From Pseudomonas migulae NBRC 103157 (GTDB lineage: Bacteria > Pseudomonadota > Gammaproteobacteria > Pseudomonadales > Pseudomonadaceae): 64,000 nucleotides of DNA. The position numbers and the translations under genes were made by a program. Where the stretch lies: assembly GCF_002091715.1 (NCBI RefSeq), contig NZ_BDAG01000027.1:31079-95078 (forward strand). Reading direction: 5' to 3'. Of this stretch, positions 1 through 6,464 are shown piece by piece. The first letter of the stretch is position 1. Each line of letters begins with the position of its first letter. The notes below the pieces were generated by a model. That model was not told the origin of the DNA and made no database searches. It saw nothing but the letters and a program-made list of their open reading frames with translations.

Positions 1-61
1 ATCAATGCATTTGATGCAGCGCGATTTACCAGAATTAATCTCAACCCATACAGGTAGCACT

Positions 62-262
62 GTGACGAAAGAAGAACTGCGCGCGGAACTTGAGCGCCAG
101 GAACAACGTTACAAGGAAGTTTACGGCGGGGAAGTCACCACCTACGCCGCTCAGCCCGAACCGGAACGCAAACCCTGGCGTAAACGCGCCACCGTTCAGG
201 ACCAGGCTTTTACCCAGGAACTGCAAAAGATGGAAAAGGAACTCAAAGCCGAAGAGCCATGA
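62..262 (+). CDS. Small conserved hypothetical protein
   Basis: A 66-residue hydrophilic, charge-rich protein. The reading frame is open from position 5, but the GTG at 62 is preferred because an AGG lies about 7 nt before it and the sequence from there (MTKEELRAELERQEQ) begins with a clean amphipathic helix. The N-terminal half looks helical, with alternating Glu/Arg, and the C-terminal half has a second Glu/Lys helix ending in KELKAEEP. There is no signal peptide or membrane segment. It lies upstream of pit but 378 nt away. Function unknown; I recall similar small proteins in other pseudomonads but cannot name a family. Confidence 0.6.
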   Translation: MTKEELRAELERQEQRYKEVYGGEVTTYAAQPEPERKPWRKRATVQDQAFTQELQKMEKELKAEEP

Positions 263-639
263 TCGCCTCGGCTTGACTCCTTTCAAGGGCCTGCGTCTGC
301 CCCCGTTAAAAGCGGGATGCATTGATGTTGCCATTCGCGCCCGCTACGAGCGGGCAGCGGCCACCTCATCTATCTGATGAGGTAATTGGCTCATGCCCTG
401 CCCTCTTTTCAGATATTTCATACAAGCCTTTGCGCCTCTCGCTGTTTCGAGAGAAACCCTTGTGCCTGCGGGCTTTTCAAGGCAATTCAACAACTTGCAA
501 ACCCCGGAAAACACCCGGAGTTCGAGGTGTGCCCACCCACTAATTCGTTGAAGAATGTTACCGATGAGCAGCTAGTGCATCGATTTACAGTCTTTTCTGG
601 CATAATCGCGCCCCCTTACGACCGGGTCAGAAAACCTTC
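263..639. other. Intergenic leader region with stacked hairpins before pit
   Basis: 377 nt without a convincing gene. It holds several inverted repeats: GCCCGCT/AGCGGGC (339-345 with 349-355); GGGCAG/CTGCCC (352-357 with 398-403) enclosing CCTCATC/GATGAGG; CTCTCG/CGAGAG (436-441 with 448-453); and CCTTG/CAAGG (458-462 with 478-482). The first two share bases 352-355 and so exclude each other. A possible -10 (CATAAT, 601-606) lies just before pit, so these hairpins may belong to a separate transcript or to the 3' end of the upstream gene. Confidence 0.4.
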
Positions 640-2115
640 ATGATCGATTTATTCAGCGGACTGGATGCTTGGGTGCTTGTGAGCCTCTTGCTCGCCCTCG
701 CCTTTGTCCTCGCCTTCGAGTTCATCAACGGCTTTCATGACACTGCAAACGCGGTGGCCACTGTTATCTACACCAAAGCCATGCCGCCGCATCTGGCCGT
801 GTTCTTTTCCGGTGTGTTCAACTTCCTCGGCGTGCTGCTGGGCGGTGTTGGCGTGGCGTATGCCATCGTCCACCTGCTGCCGGTAGAACTGCTGATCAAT
901 GTGAACACCGGTCACGGACTGGCCATGGTGTTCTCGTTGCTTGCCGCCGCCATCACCTGGAACCTGGGCACCTGGTACTTCGGTATCCCGGCCTCCAGCT
1001 CCCACACGCTGATCGGTTCGATCCTCGGGGTTGGCCTGGCCAACGCCCTGATCAACGACATTCCATTGGCCGATGGCGTCAACTGGCAGAAGGCGATCGA
1101 TATCGCGGCTTCGCTGGTGTTTTCGCCGATGGCCGGGTTCCTGATCGCCGCGTTGATCCTGATCGGCCTTAAATGGTGGCGTCCACTGTCGAAGATGCAC
1201 AAGACGCCGGAACAGCGCCGCAAGATCGACGACAAGAAGCATCCGCCGTTCTGGAACCGCCTGGTATTGGTGATTTCGGCCATGGCCGTGAGCTTCGTGC
1301 ACGGTTCCAACGATGGCCAGAAAGGTATCGGCCTGATCATGCTGGTGCTGATCGGTATCGTTCCGGCGCAGTTCGTACTCGACCTGGGCAGCACCACCTA
1401 CCAGATCGAACGCACTCGCGATGCGACCCTGCACCTGAACCAGTTCTACAAGCGCAATGCCGATACGCTGGGCGAATACCTGGCCTTGGGCAAAAGCGTG
1501 GAAGGTGATCTGCCGGAGAAATTCCGTTGCAACCCGCAACAGACCGAACCGACCATCGCCGCCCTGCTCGACACCCTTAAAGGTGTCGCCGACTACCATT
1601 CGCTGTCGGCGGAAAGCCGTATCGAAGTCCGTCGCTACCTGCTCTGCCTGGATGACACGGCAAAGAAAGTCGGCAAGCTGCCCGGCCTCGCTGCCCGTGA
1701 AAAGGCTGACCTGGACAAGCTGCGCAAAGACCTGACCACCACCACCGAATACGCCCCGTTCTGGGTGATTCTGGCGGTAGCACTGGCCCTGGGCCTGGGC
1801 ACCATGGTGGGCTGGAAGCGCGTGGTACTGACCATCGGCGAGAAGATCGGCAAGCAAGGCATGACTTACTCCCAAGGCATGTCGGCGCAGATCACGACCG
1901 CGAGCCTGATCGGCATGGCGAACATCTTCAGCCTGCCGGTTTCCACCACCCACGTCCTGTCTTCGGGTGTGGCCGGTACCATGGTCGCCAACAAAAGCGG
2001 CCTGCAGGGCGGTACCGTCAGAACCATCCTGCTGGCCTGGGTCCTGACCCTGCCAGCGACCGTGGCCCTGTCGGCCGGCCTGTTCTGGCTGGCGTCGAAG
2101 GCACTGGGCAGCTGA
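640..2115 (+). CDS. pit: Low-affinity inorganic phosphate transporter Pit
   Basis: A 491-residue member of the PiT/PHO-4 family, which moves metal-phosphate across the inner membrane using the proton gradient. Both halves of the family's inverted duplication carry the signature: FEFINGFHDTANAVATVIY near the N-terminus and VSFVHGSNDGQKGIGLI around residue 215. A long hydrophilic stretch (about residues 250-370) separates the membrane halves, and the last 120 residues are hydrophobic again (PVSTTHVLSSGVAG). There is no PhoU-like/DUF47 gene beside it, so it looks like stand-alone PitA rather than a PhoU-coupled type. A strong hairpin terminator follows directly. Confidence 0.93.
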   Translation: MIDLFSGLDAWVLVSLLLALAFVLAFEFINGFHDTANAVATVIYTKAMPPHLAVFFSGVFNFLGVLLGGVGVAYAIVHLLPVELLINVNTGHGLAMVFSLLAAAITWNLGTWYFGIPASSSHTLIGSILGVGLANALINDIPLADGVNWQKAIDIAASLVFSPMAGFLIAALILIGLKWWRPLSKMHKTPEQRRKIDDKKHPPFWNRLVLVISAMAVSFVHGSNDGQKGIGLIMLVLIGIVPAQFVLDLGSTTYQIERTRDATLHLNQFYKRNADTLGEYLALGKSVEGDLPEKFRCNPQQTEPTIAALLDTLKGVADYHSLSAESRIEVRRYLLCLDDTAKKVGKLPGLAAREKADLDKLRKDLTTTTEYAPFWVILAVALALGLGTMVGWKRVVLTIGEKIGKQGMTYSQGMSAQITTASLIGMANIFSLPVSTTHVLSSGVAGTMVANKSGLQGGTVRTILLAWVLTLPATVALSAGLFWLASKALGS

Positions 2116-2130
2116 TACATCGCTGCAACG

Positions 2131-2164
2131 AAAAAGGCGCGTTCCGTGAGGTTCGCGCCTTTTT
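2131..2164 (+). terminator. Rho-independent terminator of pit
   Basis: Inverted repeat AAAAAGGCGCG / CGCGCCTTTTT begins 15 nt after the pit stop codon. It is symmetric enough to work on both strands. The right arm is the start of the tandem duplication described separately. Confidence 0.8.
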
Positions 2165-2184
2165 CATGCCTCACACAAAACCCC

Positions 2185-2265
2185 GTAGGAGCCGGCTTGC
2201 TGGCGAGGGTGTGTCAGCAACGCGGGTGTCGGCTGATGCACCATCGCCAGCAAGCCGGCTCCTAC
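2185..2265. repeat. REPIN (GGAGCCGGCTTGCTGGCGA family), copy 1
   Basis: Two inverted REP units, GTAGGAGCCGGCTTGCTGGC and its reverse complement, separated by a short variable loop. It is duplicated at 2435-2517. Confidence 0.9.
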
Positions 2266-2343
2266 AGATGGGCACCGCCCTATAAATCGCGGGCAACCGA
2301 AGTTGCCCAAAATGCCTTGCGTGCTCATTGCATCAAGAAAGAC

Positions 2344-2393
2344 CTACGGTTTTTTCCGCTTGTGCGAATCCTTCCAGATAAAAAATCCAAACC
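2344..2393 (-). pseudogene. Duplicated 3' fragment of the ccoM-like gene
   Basis: These 50 nt repeat the last 16 or so codons and the stop (TAG at 2346-2344) of the intact gene at 2609-2725, ending where the tandem duplication joins. There is no start codon or ribosome site for it, so it is a by-product of the duplication. Confidence 0.8.
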
Positions 2394-2434
2394 CCGTGAG
2401 GTTCGCGCCTTTTTCATGCCTCACACAAAACCCT

Positions 2435-2517
2435 GTAGGAGCCGGCTTGCTGGCGATGGCGGGTCAGCAACGCGGGTGTCGGCTGATACACCATCGCCAG
2501 ATCAAGCCGGCTCCTAC
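2435..2517. repeat. REPIN (GGAGCCGGCTTGCTGGCGA family), copy 2
   Basis: Second member of the tandem duplication. It has the same inverted REP pair, with a 2-base insertion (CGCCAGATCAAG instead of CGCCAGCAAG) in the right arm. Confidence 0.9.
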
Positions 2518-2546
2518 AGATGGGCACTTCCCTCTAAATCGCGGGC

Positions 2547-2573
2547 AAAAAAAAAGGGCAACCGAAGTTGCCC
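2547..2573 (-). terminator. Rho-independent terminator of the ccoM-like gene
   Basis: On the minus strand: GGGCAAC, loop TTCG, GTTGCCC, then nine T. It lies about 36 nt downstream of the stop codon at 2609. The T-run is missing from the duplicated copy (about 2290-2310). Confidence 0.85.
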
Positions 2574-2608
2574 AAAATGCCTTGCGTGCTCATTGCATCA
2601 AGAAAGAC

Positions 2609-2725
2609 CTACGGTTTTTTCCGCTTGTGCGAATCCTTCCAGATAAAAAATCCAAACCCTGCAAAAAACAGAACCATGAGGCCGACTGTCAGCACTCCGG
2701 CGATCACCACGTTGTCGAAAAACAT
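2609..2725 (-). CDS. ccoM: Small single-helix membrane protein, CcoM-like cbb3 oxidase subunit
   Basis: A 38-residue protein starting MFFDNVVIAGV, with one hydrophobic helix (about residues 5-29, VLTVGLMVLFFAGFGFFIW) and a basic tail KDSHKRKKP. The start is fixed by a strong AGGAGG six bases upstream. Size, topology and the MF-DNVV start match my memory of CcoM, a small stabilising subunit of the cbb3 cytochrome c oxidase described in P. stutzeri. Supporting this, an ANR/FNR-type palindrome sits about 70 nt upstream and a terminator follows. It stands away from any cco operon. The name is recognition from memory, not a search; that it is a real gene is well supported. Confidence 0.75.
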   Translation of the reverse strand: MFFDNVVIAGVLTVGLMVLFFAGFGFFIWKDSHKRKKP

Positions 2726-2790
2726 GACTGGCCTCCTGGACTTGCCCTGTTGCGATGGGGCTAAGTTAACCAATCAGGCAGGAGAGAAAA

Positions 2791-2804
2791 TTGACCGGGG
2801 TCAA
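2791..2804. promoter_or_regulatory. ANR/FNR-type binding site
   Basis: TTGAC-CGGG-GTCAA is a symmetric match to the ANR/FNR consensus TTGAT-N4-ATCAA (T/C and A/G changes at the inner positions). Its centre is about 72 nt before the ccoM-like start codon, and on the minus strand an A/T-rich TTAACTTA lies about 30 nt downstream, which fits activation from about -41.5. It predicts induction under low oxygen. Confidence 0.65.
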
Positions 2805-2867
2805 TATCGCCCGAGACAGGGCGCAAAGGAGGGGGAAAACTGATCTGCATCAACGGATGCGCGGGGT

Positions 2868-3029
2868 TTAACGCTTTTTCGGTTTGTTCTTCGGCTTCTT
2901 CTTCGCTTTACCCAAAGGCATCGCATGTTCGAATGCCTGGCGCACTTCATTCAGGCGTTTGTCGTTGAGGTCGTGAACGCGCTTGGCGCGTTCTGCGTTA
3001 AGGTCGATCAGCTTGTCGTCTTGGCTCAT
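2868..3029 (-). CDS. Small lysine-rich hypothetical protein
   Basis: A 53-residue protein: MSQDDKLIDLNAERAKRVHD at the N-terminus, a helical middle (LNDKRLNEVRQAFEHAM), and a very basic tail of Lys-Pro repeats (KAKKKPKNKPKKR). No signal peptide or membrane segment. The basic tail suggests nucleic-acid or ribosome contact, but this is only inference. It lies alone between the ccoM-like gene (same strand) and the LysR gene (opposite strand). I think similar proteins are common in pseudomonads, but function is unknown. Confidence 0.65.
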   Translation of the reverse strand: MSQDDKLIDLNAERAKRVHDLNDKRLNEVRQAFEHAMPLGKAKKKPKNKPKKR

Positions 3030-3213
3030 GGCGCTCAGTGCATCGCGTGAAGGAATTCCGCTGCCGCATCGCTCGGCAGGATTGCTCCAATAATGCGGTC
3101 TGGCGCCGGCGCTGACCAGTCACCCGCGTGACAGCGGCTTAACAAAATATGTACTGACGCGGTTTTTTCGCCGCACAATCGCTTTTTTGCGATGGACCCA
3201 AAGGACCCGCGCC

Positions 3214-4086
3214 GTGGAATTGCACCAGGATCTGCCACCCTTGATGTCCCTGCGCGCCTTCGAGGCCGTGGCTCGCCATTTGAGCTTCATCAAGGCCGCC
3301 GATGAATTGTCGGTGACCCAAAGCGCAATCAGCCACCAAGTGCAGAAACTGGAGCAGTTCCTGAACCAGCGGCTGTTTATCCGCCGCACCCGGGCCATTG
3401 ATCTGACGCCAGTCGGCGAAGCGTACTACCGGCAGATTCAACCGGCCCTGGAATCCATAGCGCTGGCAACGCGCGAACTGCGCGGCAACGATCATCATGA
3501 AACCACCCTGCGCATCGGCCTCCTCGCCTCTTTCGCCACGCTGTGGCTGGTGCCGCGTCTGGCTGACTTTAACGCGCGCCATCCACACATCCATGTCGAG
3601 CTGCTGCCTTCGGTAGAACTGTCCGATGTTGGCGGTGGCGAAGTCGACCTGGCGATTCGTTATGGCAAGGGCGGCTGGCCGAAAGTCCGGGCTCAGCGCT
3701 TCATGTCAGAAACACTGACACCGGTTTGTAGCCCGACATTCAAAACCCAGGGCAGCGGCATCGGCCCGTTGCTCATGGCCAAATCCCATCAACCGTTCGA
3801 ATGGCTCGACTGGAGCGCGCGCAACGGCATCGACCTCAGCCACTACCCCAGCGTAATGCTCCACGACTACAACATAGTCGTCGAAGCCGCCGTGGCCGGC
3901 CAGGGCATTGCCATGGGTCGAGGTCATTTGATCGAACGCCGACTGAAGGAAGGTGCGCTGGTAGAAGCCTTCGACACCCCGCCGTTCATTAGCGAAATCG
4001 GTTATTGGCTGGTCACTCCCGAGCGGCCTTCAAGCGACGCAGCGGAATGTTTCGGTGAATGGCTGAATGAAATGGCTCATGCATGA
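3214..4086 (+). CDS. LysR-family transcriptional regulator (GcvA-like)
   Basis: A 290-residue regulator. The N-terminal winged HTH (MSLRAFEAVARHLSFIKAADELSVTQSAISHQVQKLE, about residues 11-47) is of the GcvA type, followed by a periplasmic-binding-like effector domain. The frame is open from a TTG at 3187, but the GTG at 3214 is preferred: AAGGA sits 9 nt before it and the length then matches the family. It lies just upstream of, and in the same direction as, the RidA-like and aminotransferase genes (89 nt gap), which are its likely targets. Confidence 0.85.
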   Translation: MELHQDLPPLMSLRAFEAVARHLSFIKAADELSVTQSAISHQVQKLEQFLNQRLFIRRTRAIDLTPVGEAYYRQIQPALESIALATRELRGNDHHETTLRIGLLASFATLWLVPRLADFNARHPHIHVELLPSVELSDVGGGEVDLAIRYGKGGWPKVRAQRFMSETLTPVCSPTFKTQGSGIGPLLMAKSHQPFEWLDWSARNGIDLSHYPSVMLHDYNIVVEAAVAGQGIAMGRGHLIERRLKEGALVEAFDTPPFISEIGYWLVTPERPSSDAAECFGEWLNEMAHA

Positions 4087-4174
4087 GTTATTTGGATACG
4101 TCGAATTAAATCTATCCGTTTGTCGCACACCTCACGCGCCAACATGCTGAAGCCTTCATTCAGGAGGATTCACC

Positions 4175-4645
4175 ATGACCGATTCACTCGCCCACCGAGT
4201 CCAGCAACTGGGCCTGAGCCTGCCGACGCCGAGCCAGCCCATCGCCAACTACGTTAATCATGTGGTCAGCCAGAACCAGCTGTTCATTTCCGGCCAGATC
4301 CCGTTGCAGGACGGCCAACCGGCGTTCATCGGTCGACTTGGCGAATCGATCTCCGACGAAGAAGGTGCCAACGCCGCCGAACTCGCAGCCCTGGGCCTGC
4401 TGGCTCAACTCAGCAATGCGCTGAACGATGACCTGTCGAAACTGGTGCGCATCATCCGCCTGGGTGTGTTTATCGCCAGTGCTCCTGACTTCCAGCGGCA
4501 AGGCGTGGTTGCCAATGGCGCATCCAACCTGTTGGTCAACGCCCTTGGCGAAAAAGGCCGGCACGTACGCACGGCCGTGGGTGTTTCGAGCTTGCCCGGC
4601 GGCGTGGCGGTGGAAATCGACGCAATATTCGAGTTGCGGCCGTGA
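4175..4645 (+). CDS. RidA/YjgF-like protein lacking the deaminase arginine
   Basis: A 156-residue member of the YjgF/YER057c/UK114 superfamily, a trimeric chorismate-mutase-like fold. The end of the domain reads VGVSSLPGGVAVEIDAIFEL, where archetypal RidA has ...ARLP...VEIEA; the arginine before LP, needed for imine hydrolysis, is Ser here. It is therefore probably one of the non-RidA Rid subgroups with another or unknown activity. The start has a strong AGGAGG. The 3' end overlaps the next gene by 4 nt (GTGA), implying coupled translation with a PLP enzyme. Confidence 0.85.
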   Translation: MTDSLAHRVQQLGLSLPTPSQPIANYVNHVVSQNQLFISGQIPLQDGQPAFIGRLGESISDEEGANAAELAALGLLAQLSNALNDDLSKLVRIIRLGVFIASAPDFQRQGVVANGASNLLVNALGEKGRHVRTAVGVSSLPGGVAVEIDAIFELRP

Positions 4646-5829
4646 ATCTCGCGGAGGTGGAGCGTTTGCGCGCGGCCACACCGGGTTGCACCAGCGTGAT
4701 TCACTTCAACCATGCCGGCGCTTCGTTGCCCAGCCAAGCCACCCTCGACGCGATGATCGAGCAGTTGCAGCGCGAAGCCACCGGCGGCCCGATGGAGGCC
4801 GCCGACCAGAGCATCCAGGCCCGCGCCCGCCACGCGGCCGCGACATTGCTCAACGCCAGCACTGAAAGCATCGCGTTCGCCAGCAGCGGCTCGGCGGCCT
4901 GGGGCATGGCGTTCAACGCGTTGGGCCCGTGGCGGGCCGGCGAGCGGATTCTGGTCGGTCGCCATGAATGGGGCGGCAATCTGGCCTGCCTGTACCGGGC
5001 CGTCAGCGCGGGCGCGCGGCTTGAGGTGATTCCCTGCGACGAGACAGGCGCGGTATCCGTCCCTGCCCTCAAGCAGATGATCGACTCGAAGGTGAAGCTG
5101 ATCGCGCTGACCTGGCTCCCGGCCAACGGCGGCTTGATCAACCCGGCGGAAGCCATTGGCGCCGTGGCGAGACAGCACGGGATTCCTTATTTCATCGACG
5201 CCGGCCAGGCACTCGGGCAATTGCCCTGCGACGTGCGGGCGCTGAACTGCGATGTGCTTAAGGGCGCCGGGCGCAAGTTCCTTCGAGGCCCGCGAGGTAC
5301 GGCGCTGATGTATGTCAAACCGGAGTTCCTCGAACGACTCCTACCCGGCCATCTGGACGTGCTGTCCGCCCCTTGGGACGGCGAAGGCTTTGCCGTGCGC
5401 GAGGATGCGCGGCGTTTTGAAACCAGCGAAGTCTCGGTGGCCTTGTTGGCGGGATTGGCCAATGCGCTGGAGGAATTCAACCGGTTGGGCGCGACCCGCA
5501 TTCGTCAGCGAATCGACGGGTTGTGTCGACACCTGCGCGAACGCCTCGGCACCATCAGCGGGCTGACGCTGCACAACCTGGGGCCCTCCGATCAGCAATC
5601 AGGCCTGATCGCCTTCACGCTCAAGGGTTGGGACAGTCTCGATTTGAAGCAGCATCTGGCACAGCGAGGGATCAACATCGGCGCCAATGGCGTGGCCTAT
5701 ACGCCGCTGGACATGCAGGCAAGAGGGCTGGAAAGCATCGCGCGGATTGCGGTGAGTTATCTCAATACCGAGAGGGAGGTTGAGGTGCTGTTAAGGAGTT
5801 TGAGGGCGTTGGCGGCGGACGGTCAGTGA
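4642..5829 (+). CDS. Class V aminotransferase (PLP-dependent, SufS/CsdA-like fold)
   Basis: A 395-residue cytosolic fold-type I PLP enzyme of the class V family (cysteine desulfurase, isopenicillin N epimerase and relatives). Visible landmarks: FNHAGASLPSQ near the N-terminus, the PLP aspartate in YFIDAGQALGQLP, and the Schiff-base lysine in LKGAGRKFLRGPRGT. It lacks the cysteine desulfurase active-site loop, so its substrate is unknown. It starts with GTG inside the stop of the RidA-like gene, so the two make one operon, probably under the LysR gene upstream. Such pairings suggest an amino acid breakdown step producing a reactive imine. Confidence 0.85.
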   Translation: MNLAEVERLRAATPGCTSVIHFNHAGASLPSQATLDAMIEQLQREATGGPMEAADQSIQARARHAAATLLNASTESIAFASSGSAAWGMAFNALGPWRAGERILVGRHEWGGNLACLYRAVSAGARLEVIPCDETGAVSVPALKQMIDSKVKLIALTWLPANGGLINPAEAIGAVARQHGIPYFIDAGQALGQLPCDVRALNCDVLKGAGRKFLRGPRGTALMYVKPEFLERLLPGHLDVLSAPWDGEGFAVREDARRFETSEVSVALLAGLANALEEFNRLGATRIRQRIDGLCRHLRERLGTISGLTLHNLGPSDQQSGLIAFTLKGWDSLDLKQHLAQRGINIGANGVAYTPLDMQARGLESIARIAVSYLNTEREVEVLLRSLRALAADGQ

Positions 5830-5845
5830 GTATGGGTGACGACTG

Positions 5846-5875
5846 AAAAGATCGCAGCCTTCGGCAGCGCCTACA
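5846..5875. repeat. Single REP unit (GATCGCAGCCTTCGGCAGC family)
   Basis: AAAAGATCGCAGCCTTCGGC followed by AGCGCCTACA. Its outer CTA supplies the stop codon (TAG, minus strand) of the gene at 5871-6212. Confidence 0.8.
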
Positions 5876-6212
5876 CCTGAATGTCGACCCACAAGCCCTG
5901 ACGCGGCTCGTCTTCAATCAGCGGCGCGACCGGCACGGTGTTGTCGGCATTGAGCTCGGTACCGGGAATCGCCAGGTGCTCGTCAGGATCCTCATCGGCT
6001 TCACGACGACGCCTTTGCTGCTCCTGCTTGCGGCGCTGCTCCTCGCGCAGCTGAAATGCAGCCTCTTCCGGGTCGCGCTGTTGCAGGTCGATCGTGGTTT
6101 CGTTGGAGCTTTCCTGCACCGGCACGACAGGTGGAATGTCCGGGCGCTGCCGGATCGGGTCGTGCTGGGAAGTGATCGGTACGGCGCTCAAGGGGAGCAT
6201 CGGTGGCAGCAT
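5871..6212 (-). CDS. Hypothetical protein with charged low-complexity centre
   Basis: A 113-residue protein starting MLPPMLPLSAVPITSQHDP. The middle is a Gln/Arg/Glu-rich helix (EEAAFQLREEQRRKQEQQRR), probably a single coiled coil, and the end is acidic (DEPRQGLWVDIQV). The frame extends upstream into REP DNA, but ATG 6212 is preferred (AGGAG about 10 nt upstream). I recall a conserved Pseudomonas family of this type that databases sometimes mislabel as an aspartate-semialdehyde dehydrogenase; nothing here supports an enzyme. The TAG stop lies inside a REP unit. Confidence 0.7.
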   Translation of the reverse strand: MLPPMLPLSAVPITSQHDPIRQRPDIPPVVPVQESSNETTIDLQQRDPEEAAFQLREEQRRKQEQQRRRREADEDPDEHLAIPGTELNADNTVPVAPLIEDEPRQGLWVDIQV

Positions 6213-6297
6213 AATGAGTTGTCTCCTGTCAGCAGGCTGTCGGCTGCGGGGATGGCGACTTGAGCCATCGGTCGCAAACTGTGACCCGCTTGGCACT

Positions 6298-6391
6298 TGT
6301 AGGAGCTGCCGCAGGCTGCGATCTTTATCGGACAACGTAGAACTCAAGTGTTCCCCAAGATCAAAAGATCGCAGCCTTCGGCAGCTCCTAC
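6298..6391. repeat. Inverted REP pair (GATCGCAGCCTTCGGCAGC family)
   Basis: TGTAGGAGCTGCCGCAGGCT on the left and the reverse complement on the right form an inverted pair between the divergent gene at 6212 and rapA. Confidence 0.85.
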
Positions 6392-6464
6392 GCCGTAAAC
6401 CTTTTGGTCTGAAGGGCCGATTCCGTTAAGATAGCCCGCTTTTTCAAGGTGGGAGTCAGGCAGC

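Larger units (their letters stand above)
2144..2658. repeat. Imperfect tandem duplication (250 bp and 265 bp) with terminator arm, REPIN and ccoM 3' end
   Basis: Positions 2144-2393 and 2394-2658 are near-identical and directly abut; both start at CCGTGAGGTTCGCGCCTTTTT and end in the last codons of the small gene at 2609-2725. The second copy has about 13 extra bases (the A-tract of the ccoM terminator) and 2 extra bases in the REPIN. The first copy therefore holds a decapitated gene end and a hairpin without its T-run. Confidence 0.9.

Noticed and set aside
2185..2517. CRISPR-like array
   Set aside because: Only two repeats, inverted within themselves and part of a tandem duplication; they are REPINs.
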